Source: an uncultured Stenotrophomonas sp.
GTDB lineage: Bacteria; Pseudomonadota; Gammaproteobacteria; Xanthomonadales; Xanthomonadaceae
Direction: 5' to 3'
Length of the DNA: 64,000 bases
Assembly (NCBI GenBank): GCA_913775725.1
Contig: CAJYNG010000009.1
Location: forward strand, 186,001-250,000
Notes under the pieces: generated by a model
The model's database searches: none
Seen by the model: the letters and a program-made list of their open reading frames with translations, nothing else
What the model was told of the DNA's origin: nothing
Translations under genes and position numbers: made by a program
Part shown: piece by piece, positions 9,617 through 17,625 of the stretch
How the letters are laid out: every line of letters begins with the position of its first letter
Numbering within the stretch: the first letter of the stretch is position 1

Positions 9617-11614
9617 TCAGGGCGTGGTGGTCTTCAACCGCAGCACCGGCAGCCCGGTTTCGCTGTGCACGTCCTCGCGTTGCGGAAGCTCCTGCACGGC
9701 CTCCTTCACCGCATTCAACGCCGGGTCGACGCCGCGCAGCGGATGCCACATGCCGATCCACTCGAAGTGACGCTCGTAGCGCAGGGTCTGCGCACTGCCC
9801 AGCCACAACGGCGTGCTGCCGGGTTGCAGCTGTGCCGGTGCCGGCCACAGGCGCAGCACGTAGCGCTCATCCGGCTGCGCGCCCTGGCGCACCATCAGCA
9901 GTGCTTCCACACGGGTGTCCAGCGTGGCCGGCAACACCGGCAGTTCGTCGGCGCCGGTGTTCTTGTCCAGCATCAGCAGCGCCTGCTGCCAGCCGGCCTG
10001 TTCCTGCCGCTTCCAGCCGCGTGCTTCCAGCTGTGCCTGCAGTGGCGCCAGCGGCCCGGCCACCTGTACGTCCAGCGGCCAGCGCTGGTCGTCGTCGAAC
10101 TCGTTGCGGCGTGCCGGCAGCGTCACCCAGTCGTGCTGCCACCAGGCCTGCAGGTCCATCGCCTGCGGGGCCGGCAGGGTCGGTTCGAAGCGTTCCAGCT
10201 TCACCGGGATGTTGCGAGGCGCGTACCACATCGCCGCTACGGCGAAGACGCCGTAGAACAGCCACGCCACCGGCTTCACCCAGAACGAGCGGTTGAAGCG
10301 GCGGCGGTAGGCGATGCCCAGCACCAGCAGCCAGAACGTGCCGAACAGCATGCCGCCGATCACATCGCTCAGCCAATGCGCGCCCAGATACAGCCGCGAG
10401 AAGCCGATCAGGCTGACCACGATGCCCGACACCAGGTAGGGCCAGACGCGGGTGCGGCCGGGCATCTCGCGCGCGATCAGTACTGCGAAGAAGCCGAAGG
10501 TGATGGTGGCCATGGTCACCGACACCGACGGGAAGCCGAAGCCGCTGCTGGCGTCGACCGGGCGCACCACATCCACGGTGGCACCCAGCAGCATGGTCAG
10601 CGCCAGGCCGAAGGCGAGGGCGGCCAGCCAATGTGCGGCCGCCATCCAGCGCCGGCGCCAGATCAGGTAGCCCATCGCTGCAGCGGTGGCCGGCAGCAGT
10701 ACCTGCCAGGCGCCCAGCGACGCCAGCGCGGCCATCGGGTAATCGGCCAGCGGGTTGCGCAGCGCCAGCATGGCCTGGTGCACCAGCAGATCGATCGCCA
10801 GCGGCTCGCCGTGTGCGACCACCACGGTCAGCAACGCGAACCAGCCCCAGCCCAGTACCAGCAGCATCAGCGCCAGCATCGCCAGCGGCACCGATTCACG
10901 GCGCTTGGGATCCAGCACGCCGACGGTGTAGCGACCCAGCGTCGGGTGGCGGTTGGACCAGTCCAGCAGGCGTGCCAGCCAGTTGTCCATGCGCGCGGCC
11001 GACCAGCGGTAGCCGTACAGCACGATGGCCCAGACCAGGCCGAGGATCACCGCCAGCAGGCCGACCACCACCACCAGTCGTCCGGCCACCGCAGCCACCG
11101 CATCGTAGGCCTCACCAAGCACCCAGCCCGGTGCCAGGAACAGCACCGCCCACGAAATGCTGGCGATACCACTGGCCTGCATGTAGCGGCTGGCGGGCAT
11201 CTTCATCATGCCGGCGATGGCCGGCACGAACGGGCGGATCGCGCCCACGTAACGTGCGATCAGGATGCTCTTGAAGGCATTGCGGCGGAACAGGTTCTCA
11301 CCACGGTCGAGCAGCTGCGGATAACGGCTGAACGGCCAGATCCCGCGCAGGCGGTCGCCCCAGCGTCGGCCGATCCAGTAGCTGATGCCGTCGCCGGCGA
11401 ACGCACCCAGCGCTGCAGCCGCTACCGCGTACGGCCCGGAGATCTGGCCCAGGCCGATGAACACGCCCACCGCGAACAGCAGCGGCAGCGCCGGCACGAT
11501 GGCACCGAGAATGATCACCGCATCGCAGAACGCGATGAGGAAGATAACGGCACCCGCCAGCACGGGGTGAGCGGCAATCCACGCGAGCGTGGCGTCGATC
11601 CATGAAGAGTCCAT
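9617..11614 (-). CDS. DedA-PAP2-LssY fusion membrane phosphatase
   Basis: Inner-membrane protein of 665 residues with three domains. Residues about 1-200 are a DedA/SNARE-associated (VTT) domain (GDGISYWIGRRWGDRLRG; FVPAIAGMMKMPASRY). About 270-450 are a PAP2 phosphatase domain with GFGFPSVSVTMAT and SRLYLGAHWLSDVIGG, including the catalytic His of the SRxxxxxHxxxD motif. About 490-665 are a soluble LssY-type C-terminal domain. PAP2 enzymes dephosphorylate lipid phosphates and DedA proteins act as lipid scramblases, so a lipid carrier or phospholipid substrate is likely. The ATG lies only six bases after a TATAAT box, so the mRNA may be leaderless; no Shine-Dalgarno is present. Confidence 0.88.
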   Translation of the reverse strand: MDSSWIDATLAWIAAHPVLAGAVIFLIAFCDAVIILGAIVPALPLLFAVGVFIGLGQISGPYAVAAAALGAFAGDGISYWIGRRWGDRLRGIWPFSRYPQLLDRGENLFRRNAFKSILIARYVGAIRPFVPAIAGMMKMPASRYMQASGIASISWAVLFLAPGWVLGEAYDAVAAVAGRLVVVVGLLAVILGLVWAIVLYGYRWSAARMDNWLARLLDWSNRHPTLGRYTVGVLDPKRRESVPLAMLALMLLVLGWGWFALLTVVVAHGEPLAIDLLVHQAMLALRNPLADYPMAALASLGAWQVLLPATAAAMGYLIWRRRWMAAAHWLAALAFGLALTMLLGATVDVVRPVDASSGFGFPSVSVTMATITFGFFAVLIAREMPGRTRVWPYLVSGIVVSLIGFSRLYLGAHWLSDVIGGMLFGTFWLLVLGIAYRRRFNRSFWVKPVAWLFYGVFAVAAMWYAPRNIPVKLERFEPTLPAPQAMDLQAWWQHDWVTLPARRNEFDDDQRWPLDVQVAGPLAPLQAQLEARGWKRQEQAGWQQALLMLDKNTGADELPVLPATLDTRVEALLMVRQGAQPDERYVLRLWPAPAQLQPGSTPLWLGSAQTLRYERHFEWIGMWHPLRGVDPALNAVKEAVQELPQREDVHSETGLPVLRLKTTTP

Positions 11615-11620
11615 TGCCCG

Positions 11621-11626
11621 ATTATA
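11621..11626 (-). promoter_or_regulatory. -10 box of the DedA-PAP2 gene
   Basis: Perfect TATAAT on the minus strand (attata on the plus strand). Only six bases (cgggca) separate it from the ATG at 11,614, so initiation at the usual distance would start the mRNA at or next to the A of the start codon. No convincing -35 box is visible. Confidence 0.6.
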
Positions 11627-11687
11627 GGGGCGTGAAGGTGACTGGTTCCCAGCCGCTTCGTGACCGTTTGCAACCGGCGCCATCGCC

Positions 11688-11693
11688 TAGAAT
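11688..11693 (+). promoter_or_regulatory. -10 box of the WaaP/RIO-like kinase gene
   Basis: tagaat on the plus strand, followed by exactly six bases (gggcgc) and the ATG at 11,700. The arrangement mirrors the divergent promoter 62 bases away and again predicts a leaderless transcript, in line with the lack of a ribosome binding site. Confidence 0.55.
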
Positions 11694-11699
11694 GGGCGC

Positions 11700-12362
11700 A
11701 TGCCGCAGACGCCAGACGCTCCACCGCACGCTTTGAAGGCCGACAGCTTCGGCCGCATCCTCCTTGTGGAAGGGCCCGATGGCCCCTTCGTGCGCCGTGA
11801 TCTGGGCGCCACGCCGCTGTGGTTGCGGCTGCCTGCGTGGTGGCTGGCCCGCCGCGAAGCCCGCGCGCTGCAGCACATCCATGGCATGGCCGATGTGCCG
11901 CAGCTGCTGGCCTGGAATGGCCATCACCTGGACCGCAGCTTCATGGCCGGCGATGCCATGTACCAGCGCCCGCCGCGCGGCGATCTGGCCTGGTTCCGTT
12001 CCGCGCGCAGGCTGTTGCAGCAGCTGCATCGCAACGGCGTGGCCCACAACGATCTGGCGAAAGAGGCCAACTGGCTGGTAACCGAAGATGGACGCCCGGC
12101 GTTGATCGACTTCCAGCTGGCGGTGATCGGCAACCCGCGCTCGCGCTGGATGCGGCTGCTGGCCCGCGAGGACCTGCGTCACCTGCTCAAGCACAAGCGC
12201 ATGTACTGCCGTGAATTGCTCACCCCGGTGGAGAAGCGCGTGCTCAAGCGCACCTCGTGGGTGCGCGAGCTGTGGTTCGCCACCGGCAAGCCGGTCTACC
12301 GCTTCGTCACCCGCCGCATCCTGCATTGGGAAGACAACGAAGGGCAGGGGCCCAAGCCGTGA
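11700..12362 (+). CDS. WaaP/RIO-like protein kinase
   Basis: Kinase-fold protein of 220 residues. The catalytic loop HNDLAKEAN (116-124) and the metal-binding DFQ (137-139) match the lipopolysaccharide kinase / RIO branch of the protein kinase superfamily, with the Asp and Asn needed for phosphotransfer. The N-lobe is reduced. Related small kinases in gammaproteobacteria sit in cell-envelope loci and may phosphorylate a lipid A core sugar; the substrate here is not known. Its stop overlaps a GTG start of the DUF2867-like gene. It is divergent from a membrane phosphatase gene, a neighbour with a possibly opposing activity. Confidence 0.82.
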   Translation: MPQTPDAPPHALKADSFGRILLVEGPDGPFVRRDLGATPLWLRLPAWWLARREARALQHIHGMADVPQLLAWNGHHLDRSFMAGDAMYQRPPRGDLAWFRSARRLLQQLHRNGVAHNDLAKEANWLVTEDGRPALIDFQLAVIGNPRSRWMRLLAREDLRHLLKHKRMYCRELLTPVEKRVLKRTSWVRELWFATGKPVYRFVTRRILHWEDNEGQGPKP

Positions 12363-12865
12363 AGGCATCGCGGGTAGTGACCGGCCCGCCGAGTGCGGGC
12401 AGCGTCCTGCGCCCACAACTGGCTGGCTCCGACTTCGTGCACGCCTGTCAGGCGACGACCCGTCGTGATGGGCGCTCGGCCTTGCAGGCCTACCGCGACA
12501 TGGCCGCGACCATTCCCGGCTGGTTCGATGGGCTGATGTCGCTGCGCAACCACGGCATGCGCCTGCTCGGCATGAAGCACCTGGGCTCGTTGCGTGCGGT
12601 GCAGGACATCGTCGATCCGGTTCCCGGCCAGCGACTGGGCATCTTCACCCTGCAGTCGCTGGATGACGATGTCATCGTGCTGGAAGACGACGATCGCCAT
12701 CTCCGCGTGCAGCTGGCGCTGCAGTGGCAGGGCGACGTGCTGGAAGTGGCGACGGTGGTGCATACGCACAACGCGTTCGGGCGTGCGTACATGCTGCCGG
12801 TTGCCCCGGTGCATCGGTTGATCGTGCCGCATCTGTTGAAAAAGCAGGTGCAGTTGTACCGGTAG
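12359..12865 (+). CDS. DUF2867-like protein
   Basis: Protein of 168 residues resembling the DUF2867 family: AGSDFVHACQ near the start, then a helix, PGWFDGLMSLRNHGMRLLGMK, and a beta-rich second half ending VHRLIVPHLLKK. The GTG at 12,359 overlaps the stop of the kinase gene (GTGA) and is the only coupled start; an ATG at about 12,500 would cut the conserved N-terminus. No signal peptide. Function of the family is unknown; co-translation with the kinase suggests a shared role. Confidence 0.72.
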   Translation: MKASRVVTGPPSAGSVLRPQLAGSDFVHACQATTRRDGRSALQAYRDMAATIPGWFDGLMSLRNHGMRLLGMKHLGSLRAVQDIVDPVPGQRLGIFTLQSLDDDVIVLEDDDRHLRVQLALQWQGDVLEVATVVHTHNAFGRAYMLPVAPVHRLIVPHLLKKQVQLYR

Positions 12866-12931
12866 ATCCGCGCCATGCGTGGATGCGCCGCGCAGAACCG
12901 TATTGTAGAGCCGAGCATGGCTCGGCTCTAC
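12862..12931. repeat. Pair of GTAG palindromes
   Basis: 12862-12884 begins with the GTAG formed by the last codon and stop of the DUF2867-like gene and holds atccgcgccatgcgtggat. 12905-12931 is a perfect SMAG hairpin (gtagagccgagc-atg-gctcggctctac). They separate convergent genes and may terminate both. Confidence 0.8.
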
Positions 12932-12945
12932 AGAGGCCGGTGGCC

Positions 12946-13629
12946 TTACGGCGTCGCCGGCACGACCTGCTGGCCGATGAAGTTGCGCTTGGCGTCGAAG
13001 TCATAGGCGATCTGCAACTGTCCCACGTCCGGGCAGGCGTGGCAGTCGCGCAGCGGCGTGCGGTACAGCAAACGGATGCCACCGTTCTCCAACGGCGAGG
13101 CGCCGGCTGACTGCGCCGGTGCGAACGGCGTGGCTTGCGGGTTGGCCTTCAGCAGTTCCTGCACGCTGGGGTCGGCGCGCAGGGTGTCGTCCAGCTGCAC
13201 GGCATCCACATCGATGCGCTTGCCGCTGGCATCGACCAGGCGGGTGCCTTCATTGGTGTTGGCGCGGAACGGATACTCGACCGTGGCAATGCCCAGTCCT
13301 TCGTTCTCGTGCCATGCGGTCACATAGGCCAGCTCGCCGCCGGTGGACAACTGCTCGGCGGCAGTGATGGCATCGGCACTGGCGCCACCGGCGCGCATCG
13401 CGTCGCGAAGGCAATCCCGGGTGGCCGCGTTCTCGCCCTGGCGGCAGGCGTTGAGGTCGCCATCCCAGACCACCGCCTCGCTCCAGCGCATCTTGCCGTC
13501 GGCGGCGGCCTTCTCCGCACTGGGCGCGTCACCGGCGGGCGGCTCCTTTCCGGGTTCCGGCGAACGGCCCTGGCAGGCGGTCAGCAGGACAAGCCCCAGG
13601 GCAGGCAGCAACAGGCGGGAACGGCGCAT
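12946..13629 (-). CDS. Lipoprotein, function unknown
   Basis: Protein of 227 residues with a lipoprotein signal (MRRSRLLLPALGLVLLTAC; lipobox LTAC, Cys19). A low-complexity Pro/Ala/Glu linker follows to about residue 45, then a globular part with three further cysteines (NACRQG, RDCLRD, and the CHAC pair). Residue 20 is Gln, giving no inner-membrane retention Asp, so outer-membrane sorting is expected. No family recognised. Divergent from the SDR gene, convergent with the kinase operon. Confidence 0.8.
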   Translation of the reverse strand: MRRSRLLLPALGLVLLTACQGRSPEPGKEPPAGDAPSAEKAAADGKMRWSEAVVWDGDLNACRQGENAATRDCLRDAMRAGGASADAITAAEQLSTGGELAYVTAWHENEGLGIATVEYPFRANTNEGTRLVDASGKRIDVDAVQLDDTLRADPSVQELLKANPQATPFAPAQSAGASPLENGGIRLLYRTPLRDCHACPDVGQLQIAYDFDAKRNFIGQQVVPATP

Positions 13630-13737
13630 GGCGTGGACCTCGTGCGTTGTCTGGAGGCCCGAGTATCGTCAAGGGCGGGTGAACTCCGCGTCGGCGCGGC
13701 ATACTAGCGGCTCATTGCATACGCTGGAGTGTGGAAC

Positions 13738-14556
13738 GTGGGCAGTCTGCAGGGCAAAACGCTTTTCATCACCGGTGCCTCGCGTGGCATCGGCCTGGCC
13801 ATCGCACTGCGCGCTGCGCGCGACGGCGCCAATGTGGCCATTGCGGCCAAGTCGTCGGTGCCGAATCCGAAGCTGCCGGGCACCATCCATACTGCGGCCG
13901 AAGCGGTAACGGCAGCCGGTGGCCAGGGCCTGGCCCTGAAGTGCGACATCCGCGAGGAAGAGCAGGTGCAGGCGGCCGTGGCGGCCACGGTCGACACCTT
14001 TGGTGGCATCGACATCCTGATCAACAACGCCAGCGCGATCTGGCTGCGCGGCACGCTGGATACGCCGATGAAGCGCTTCGACCTGATGCAGCAGGTCAAC
14101 TCGCGCGGCAGTTTCCTGTGCGCGCAGGCCTGCCTGCCGTACCTGCTGCAGGCGCCGAACCCGCACATCCTGACCCTGGCACCGCCGCCGAGCCTGGAGC
14201 CGAAGTGGTGGGGCGCACATACCGGCTACACGCTGGCGAAGATGGGCATGAGCTTCGTCACCCTGGGCCTGGCCGCGGAATTCGGCCCGCAGGGCGTGGC
14301 GGTGAATGCGCTGTGGCCGCGCACGGTCATCGCCACCGATGCGATCAACATGATTCCGGGCGTGGATGCGGCTGGCTGCCGCACGCCGCAGATCATGGCC
14401 GATGCCGCACACGCGGTGCTGGTGCGCGAAGCGGCAGGCTTCCACGGCCAGTTCCTGATCGACGATGAAGTGCTGGCGCAGGCCGGTATCACCGATCTTT
14501 CGGGCTACGCGGTGGATCCGTCGCGTCCGTTGTTGCCGGATCTGTTCCTGGATTGA
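13738..14556 (+). CDS. Short-chain dehydrogenase/reductase (HSDL2-like)
   Basis: SDR of 272 residues. NAD(P)-binding GASRGIG near residue 15, INNASA (instead of NNAG), and a catalytic YTLAK motif are present; the serine usual before the Tyr is replaced in LTLAPPPSLEPKWWGAHTGY, where proline-rich sequence is typical of the hydroxysteroid-dehydrogenase-like-2 branch. Substrate unknown. The GTG at 13,738 has ggag eight bases upstream; a GTG at 13,729 would add three residues. Monocistronic. Confidence 0.85.
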   Translation: MGSLQGKTLFITGASRGIGLAIALRAARDGANVAIAAKSSVPNPKLPGTIHTAAEAVTAAGGQGLALKCDIREEEQVQAAVAATVDTFGGIDILINNASAIWLRGTLDTPMKRFDLMQQVNSRGSFLCAQACLPYLLQAPNPHILTLAPPPSLEPKWWGAHTGYTLAKMGMSFVTLGLAAEFGPQGVAVNALWPRTVIATDAINMIPGVDAAGCRTPQIMADAAHAVLVREAAGFHGQFLIDDEVLAQAGITDLSGYAVDPSRPLLPDLFLD

Positions 14557-14649
14557 CCGCGCGTCGCTGGAACAGGCCGAGGGCTGCGACCCTCGGCCTG
14601 CTGCGCTAGAATGCGCGACTGTAATCGTTTTCAACAAGGATGTGAACAC

Positions 14650-15642
14650 ATGTCACGCACTCTTTCCGTCGCGGCGCTGGCCGCTTCGCTGTCGTTGATC
14701 CTGACCGCCTGCGGAGGCAAGGCCCCCGCAGCTGCGGGCGGTGCCGCTGCCTCCGGCACGGCGGACGCCAGCGCGGCCCTGTCCGACACACAGCAGCAGT
14801 TGACCGCCAAGCTCAACGCCTACATCGGCTGCTTCAACGCGCTGGATTCGAAGACCCACGGCAGCATCCAGTCCTACACGCGCTGGATCAAGGACGTCGA
14901 CGCTGGCCCGACCGGGCGCGAGACGCACGTGTACGGACCGTTCGAGATCAGCGGTTACGACATGAAGCAGTGCGACGCCCCGGTAACCGAGGCGATCGCT
15001 GCCAAGCCGGTGCTGGCCGATCTCGATGCTGCTGCAGGCCATTACCAGCAGGCGCTGAAGGCGCTGGTGCCGGTCAGCAAGGACGCGCACGACTACTACG
15101 ATCGCCAGGACTACGAAGACGACCAGTTTGCCAAGGGCAAGCAGCTGCACGCGCCCTTGATGGCCGCCTTCAAGGATTTCGTGGCTGCCAGCGAAACGTT
15201 CAATGCCGAGCTGGAGCGTCAGAACGACGCCGCCCAGCGCGAGCAGCTCAAGGCGCTGGAGCAGGCCGAGGGTCGCACGCGCGAGTACTACCGCCTGGCG
15301 ATGATGCTGGAGGCCAAGGCCATCATGGATCTGATGAGCGAGGATGAATTCGATCAGGCCAAGGCCCGCGAGCGCCTGGATGCCTTCAACCGCATTTCCG
15401 ATGAAGCGCACGCCAAGGTTGCCGACCAGGAGCCGGGCAAGTCGGACTGGGAAGGTTTCGAACGTGGGGCCGAGAATTTCCGGCGCGAAGGCAAGGAGCG
15501 GCTGCAGCGCGTGAGCGAGAAAAAGCCTTACACCGATTTTGAACGACGCATGCTTGATTCGCCCTCGATGGCGCCGCGCGGTTCGGCCAGCAAGCTGATG
15601 CAGGAATACAACACGCTCGTTTTCCAGAGCAACCGCCAGTGA
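14650..15642 (+). CDS. YiiG-family (DUF3829) lipoprotein, copy 1
   Basis: Lipoprotein of 330 residues: signal with lipobox LTAC (about residue 22), Ala/Gly-rich linker, then a helical DUF3829 domain. The domain starts with LNAYIGCFNAL, followed by HGSIQSYTRWIKD and the AGPTGRE motif shared with the next gene. Heptad-rich central helices suggest an all-alpha fold. The role of the family is unknown. Start at 14,650 gives the signal peptide directly; tagaat lies about 40 bases upstream as a possible -10. The paralogous gene starts 29 bases after the stop. Confidence 0.86.
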   Translation: MSRTLSVAALAASLSLILTACGGKAPAAAGGAAASGTADASAALSDTQQQLTAKLNAYIGCFNALDSKTHGSIQSYTRWIKDVDAGPTGRETHVYGPFEISGYDMKQCDAPVTEAIAAKPVLADLDAAAGHYQQALKALVPVSKDAHDYYDRQDYEDDQFAKGKQLHAPLMAAFKDFVAASETFNAELERQNDAAQREQLKALEQAEGRTREYYRLAMMLEAKAIMDLMSEDEFDQAKARERLDAFNRISDEAHAKVADQEPGKSDWEGFERGAENFRREGKERLQRVSEKKPYTDFERRMLDSPSMAPRGSASKLMQEYNTLVFQSNRQ

Positions 15643-15671
15643 CCGGCGTGCCAGCACCCCTGCGGGAAACC

Positions 15672-16625
15672 ATGACGACGTCCTGTCTGCGTATCGCGCC
15701 GCTGCTGCTGATCGGCGCTGTGGCTGGCCTGAGCGGCTGCAACAAATCGGCAGGGCTGGCCGTGGCCGACCCCGGCCTGGAGAAGGTGAACGCCTACATC
15801 GAGTGCTACAACGGCGTTGAACAGCCCATCCACGAAGGCTTCCAGGCCTACACCGGCTGGATGAAGGACCCCGAAGCCGGCCCGACCGGCAGGGAAGCGC
15901 AGCCGCGTTCGCCCGGCAAGGTGCTGTCGCACCGCGTCGAGTACTGTGGCCAGCCACTGACCGACGCGCTGGCGAAGACCCCGGCACTGCCGATGGATGG
16001 CCCCGCGCGTGACTATCAGCAGGCCTTCCAGGCATTGAACACCCTGGTCGAGCGCGCCGATGGCTACTTCACCCGCGAGGACTATCGTCGTGATGGCGGT
16101 GAGGGGATGCGCAGCCAGCATGCTCCGCTGATGCAGGCCTATGCTGATTTCTTCAAGGCCAGCGAAGCGATGGATGTGGCGCTGGAAACGAACGAGAACG
16201 ATCGCCGTGCCGCGCAGCTGAAGCAGATCGAGGAAAGCGAAGGGCGCTCGCTGGCCTACTACCATCTTCGCCTGCTGGGCGACGGCAAGCGATTGGCCAC
16301 GGCGTTCCAGGACGACGCACCGGACGTTGCGGCGCTACGCGCGCAGCTGGCTGACTATCAGGCACTGGTTACGGAAATCCAGAACGGCGGTGTCGGCAAG
16401 GACGACCCGATGTGGAGCCACGTGCAGCGTTCGGCGGACAAGCTGGTACGTACCGCGGGACGCGGCGTCGAGCGTCTGGAGCAGCACAAGCCGATCACCG
16501 CCGAAGCGCTGGCGGCAGAGCGGAAGGCGTCGGGCAGTTGGCTCACCACCGACCCGGAAGGGGCGCAGTCAACGATCCTCGCCGCATACAACGATCTGGT
16601 GACCACCAGCAACCGCATGCGATGA
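15672..16625 (+). CDS. YiiG-family (DUF3829) lipoprotein, copy 2
   Basis: Lipoprotein of 317 residues with lipobox LSGC (about Cys23). It repeats the layout of its neighbour: VNAYIECYNGV, YTGWMKD, AGPTGRE, then a long helical region ending TILAAYNDLVTTSNRM, matching the LMQEYNTLVFQSNR end of copy 1. The two are a diverged tandem duplication and are probably co-transcribed. The ATG at 15,672 starts the signal peptide; an earlier in-frame ATG would add 11 residues ahead of it. Function unknown. Confidence 0.85.
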   Translation: MTTSCLRIAPLLLIGAVAGLSGCNKSAGLAVADPGLEKVNAYIECYNGVEQPIHEGFQAYTGWMKDPEAGPTGREAQPRSPGKVLSHRVEYCGQPLTDALAKTPALPMDGPARDYQQAFQALNTLVERADGYFTREDYRRDGGEGMRSQHAPLMQAYADFFKASEAMDVALETNENDRRAAQLKQIEESEGRSLAYYHLRLLGDGKRLATAFQDDAPDVAALRAQLADYQALVTEIQNGGVGKDDPMWSHVQRSADKLVRTAGRGVERLEQHKPITAEALAAERKASGSWLTTDPEGAQSTILAAYNDLVTTSNRMR

Positions 16626-16665
16626 GCAACGGCGCACGCATCCATGCGTAACCGCCAAGGGGGAG

Positions 16666-16684
16666 TGCCGGCCGCTGGCCGGCA
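16666..16684. repeat. TGCCGGCC palindrome
   Basis: Hairpin tgccggcc-gct-ggccggca between the DUF3829 pair and the convergent channel gene. Same core as 4677-4697, 23,425-23,443 and 34,572-34,593; some copies carry GTAG or CTAC ends and so grade into the SMAG family. Confidence 0.65.
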
Positions 16685-16690
16685 TGTGCC

Positions 16691-17563
16691 TCAATGGTTG
16701 AACGCATCCGGCAGCTTGCCGCCGCACTTGCGGCAGTGCAGTGCATCCGGTTCATGGCCTTCCAGCCCACAGTCCGGGCAGCCACGCGCATCGCGGCGCG
16801 CGGCCTGTTCGGCTTCACGCATGGTGCTGGCCAGTTCGGCGGTGTAGATGCCGGTGGGCACGGCGATGATGCTGTAGCCGATCAGGATCAGTACCGAGGT
16901 GACGAAGCGGCCAAGCACGGTCTGCGGCACGATGTCGCCGAAGCCGACCGTGGCCATGGTCACCACCGCCCAGTACATGCTGGCCGGGATGTTGGTGAAG
17001 CCGTGTTCGGGGCCCTCGATCACGTACATCAGCGCACCGGCGATGATGGTGATGGTGATCACCGTGAACAGAAAGACCAGCACCTTGCGCCGGCTGCGCC
17101 ACAGCGACGTCATCAACACGCCGCTTTCCTCGATGTAGCGGGTCAGCTTGAGGATGCGGAACACGCGCAGGATGCGCAGCGCGCGCACCACCAGCAGGCT
17201 CTGCGCGCCGGGGATGAACATCGACAGGTAGGCGGGCAGGATCGACAGCAGGTCGATGATGCCCCAGATGCTCACCGCGTAACGCAGCGGGCGCTTGACC
17301 ACCGCCAGCCGCAGCAGGTATTCGGCGGTGAAGATGATCGTGAAGCCCCATTCCAGGATGTACAGGCCGGTGGACCATTCGGCATGCAGGTGCTGCACGC
17401 TGTCGATCATCACCACCAGGATGCTGGCGACGATCGCCACCACCAGGATCAGGTCGAAATTGCGCGAAGGGCGGGTGTCATGGCGGTAGATGATGTCGAA
17501 CCACCGACGGCGCCAGCCGGTCTCGGTGGCGGGGTTCAGCTGAGGGGCGGAAAACGGTCGCAT
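16691..17563 (-). CDS. Kv-like voltage-gated potassium channel with C-terminal zinc ribbon
   Basis: Six-helix ion channel of 290 residues. Voltage-sensor helices span about 37-145; S4 carries arginines every third or fourth position (127-142, VRALRILRVFRILKLTRY). The pore loop has the filter TVGFGD (205-210), a Phe variant of the K+ filter TVGYGD. After S6 a short tail ends in a zinc ribbon with Cys262, Cys265, Cys277 and Cys280 (CPDC...CRKC). Such channels conduct K+ across the inner membrane on depolarisation; the ribbon may bind a metal or a partner. Divergent from argD. Confidence 0.9.
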   Translation of the reverse strand: MRPFSAPQLNPATETGWRRRWFDIIYRHDTRPSRNFDLILVVAIVASILVVMIDSVQHLHAEWSTGLYILEWGFTIIFTAEYLLRLAVVKRPLRYAVSIWGIIDLLSILPAYLSMFIPGAQSLLVVRALRILRVFRILKLTRYIEESGVLMTSLWRSRRKVLVFLFTVITITIIAGALMYVIEGPEHGFTNIPASMYWAVVTMATVGFGDIVPQTVLGRFVTSVLILIGYSIIAVPTGIYTAELASTMREAEQAARRDARGCPDCGLEGHEPDALHCRKCGGKLPDAFNH

Positions 17564-17625
17564 GGGCGCATTGTGCCGCAGGGGTTCCGGCGCGAGAATG
17601 GGGTTCCTGAACCCTGCCGACTGCC

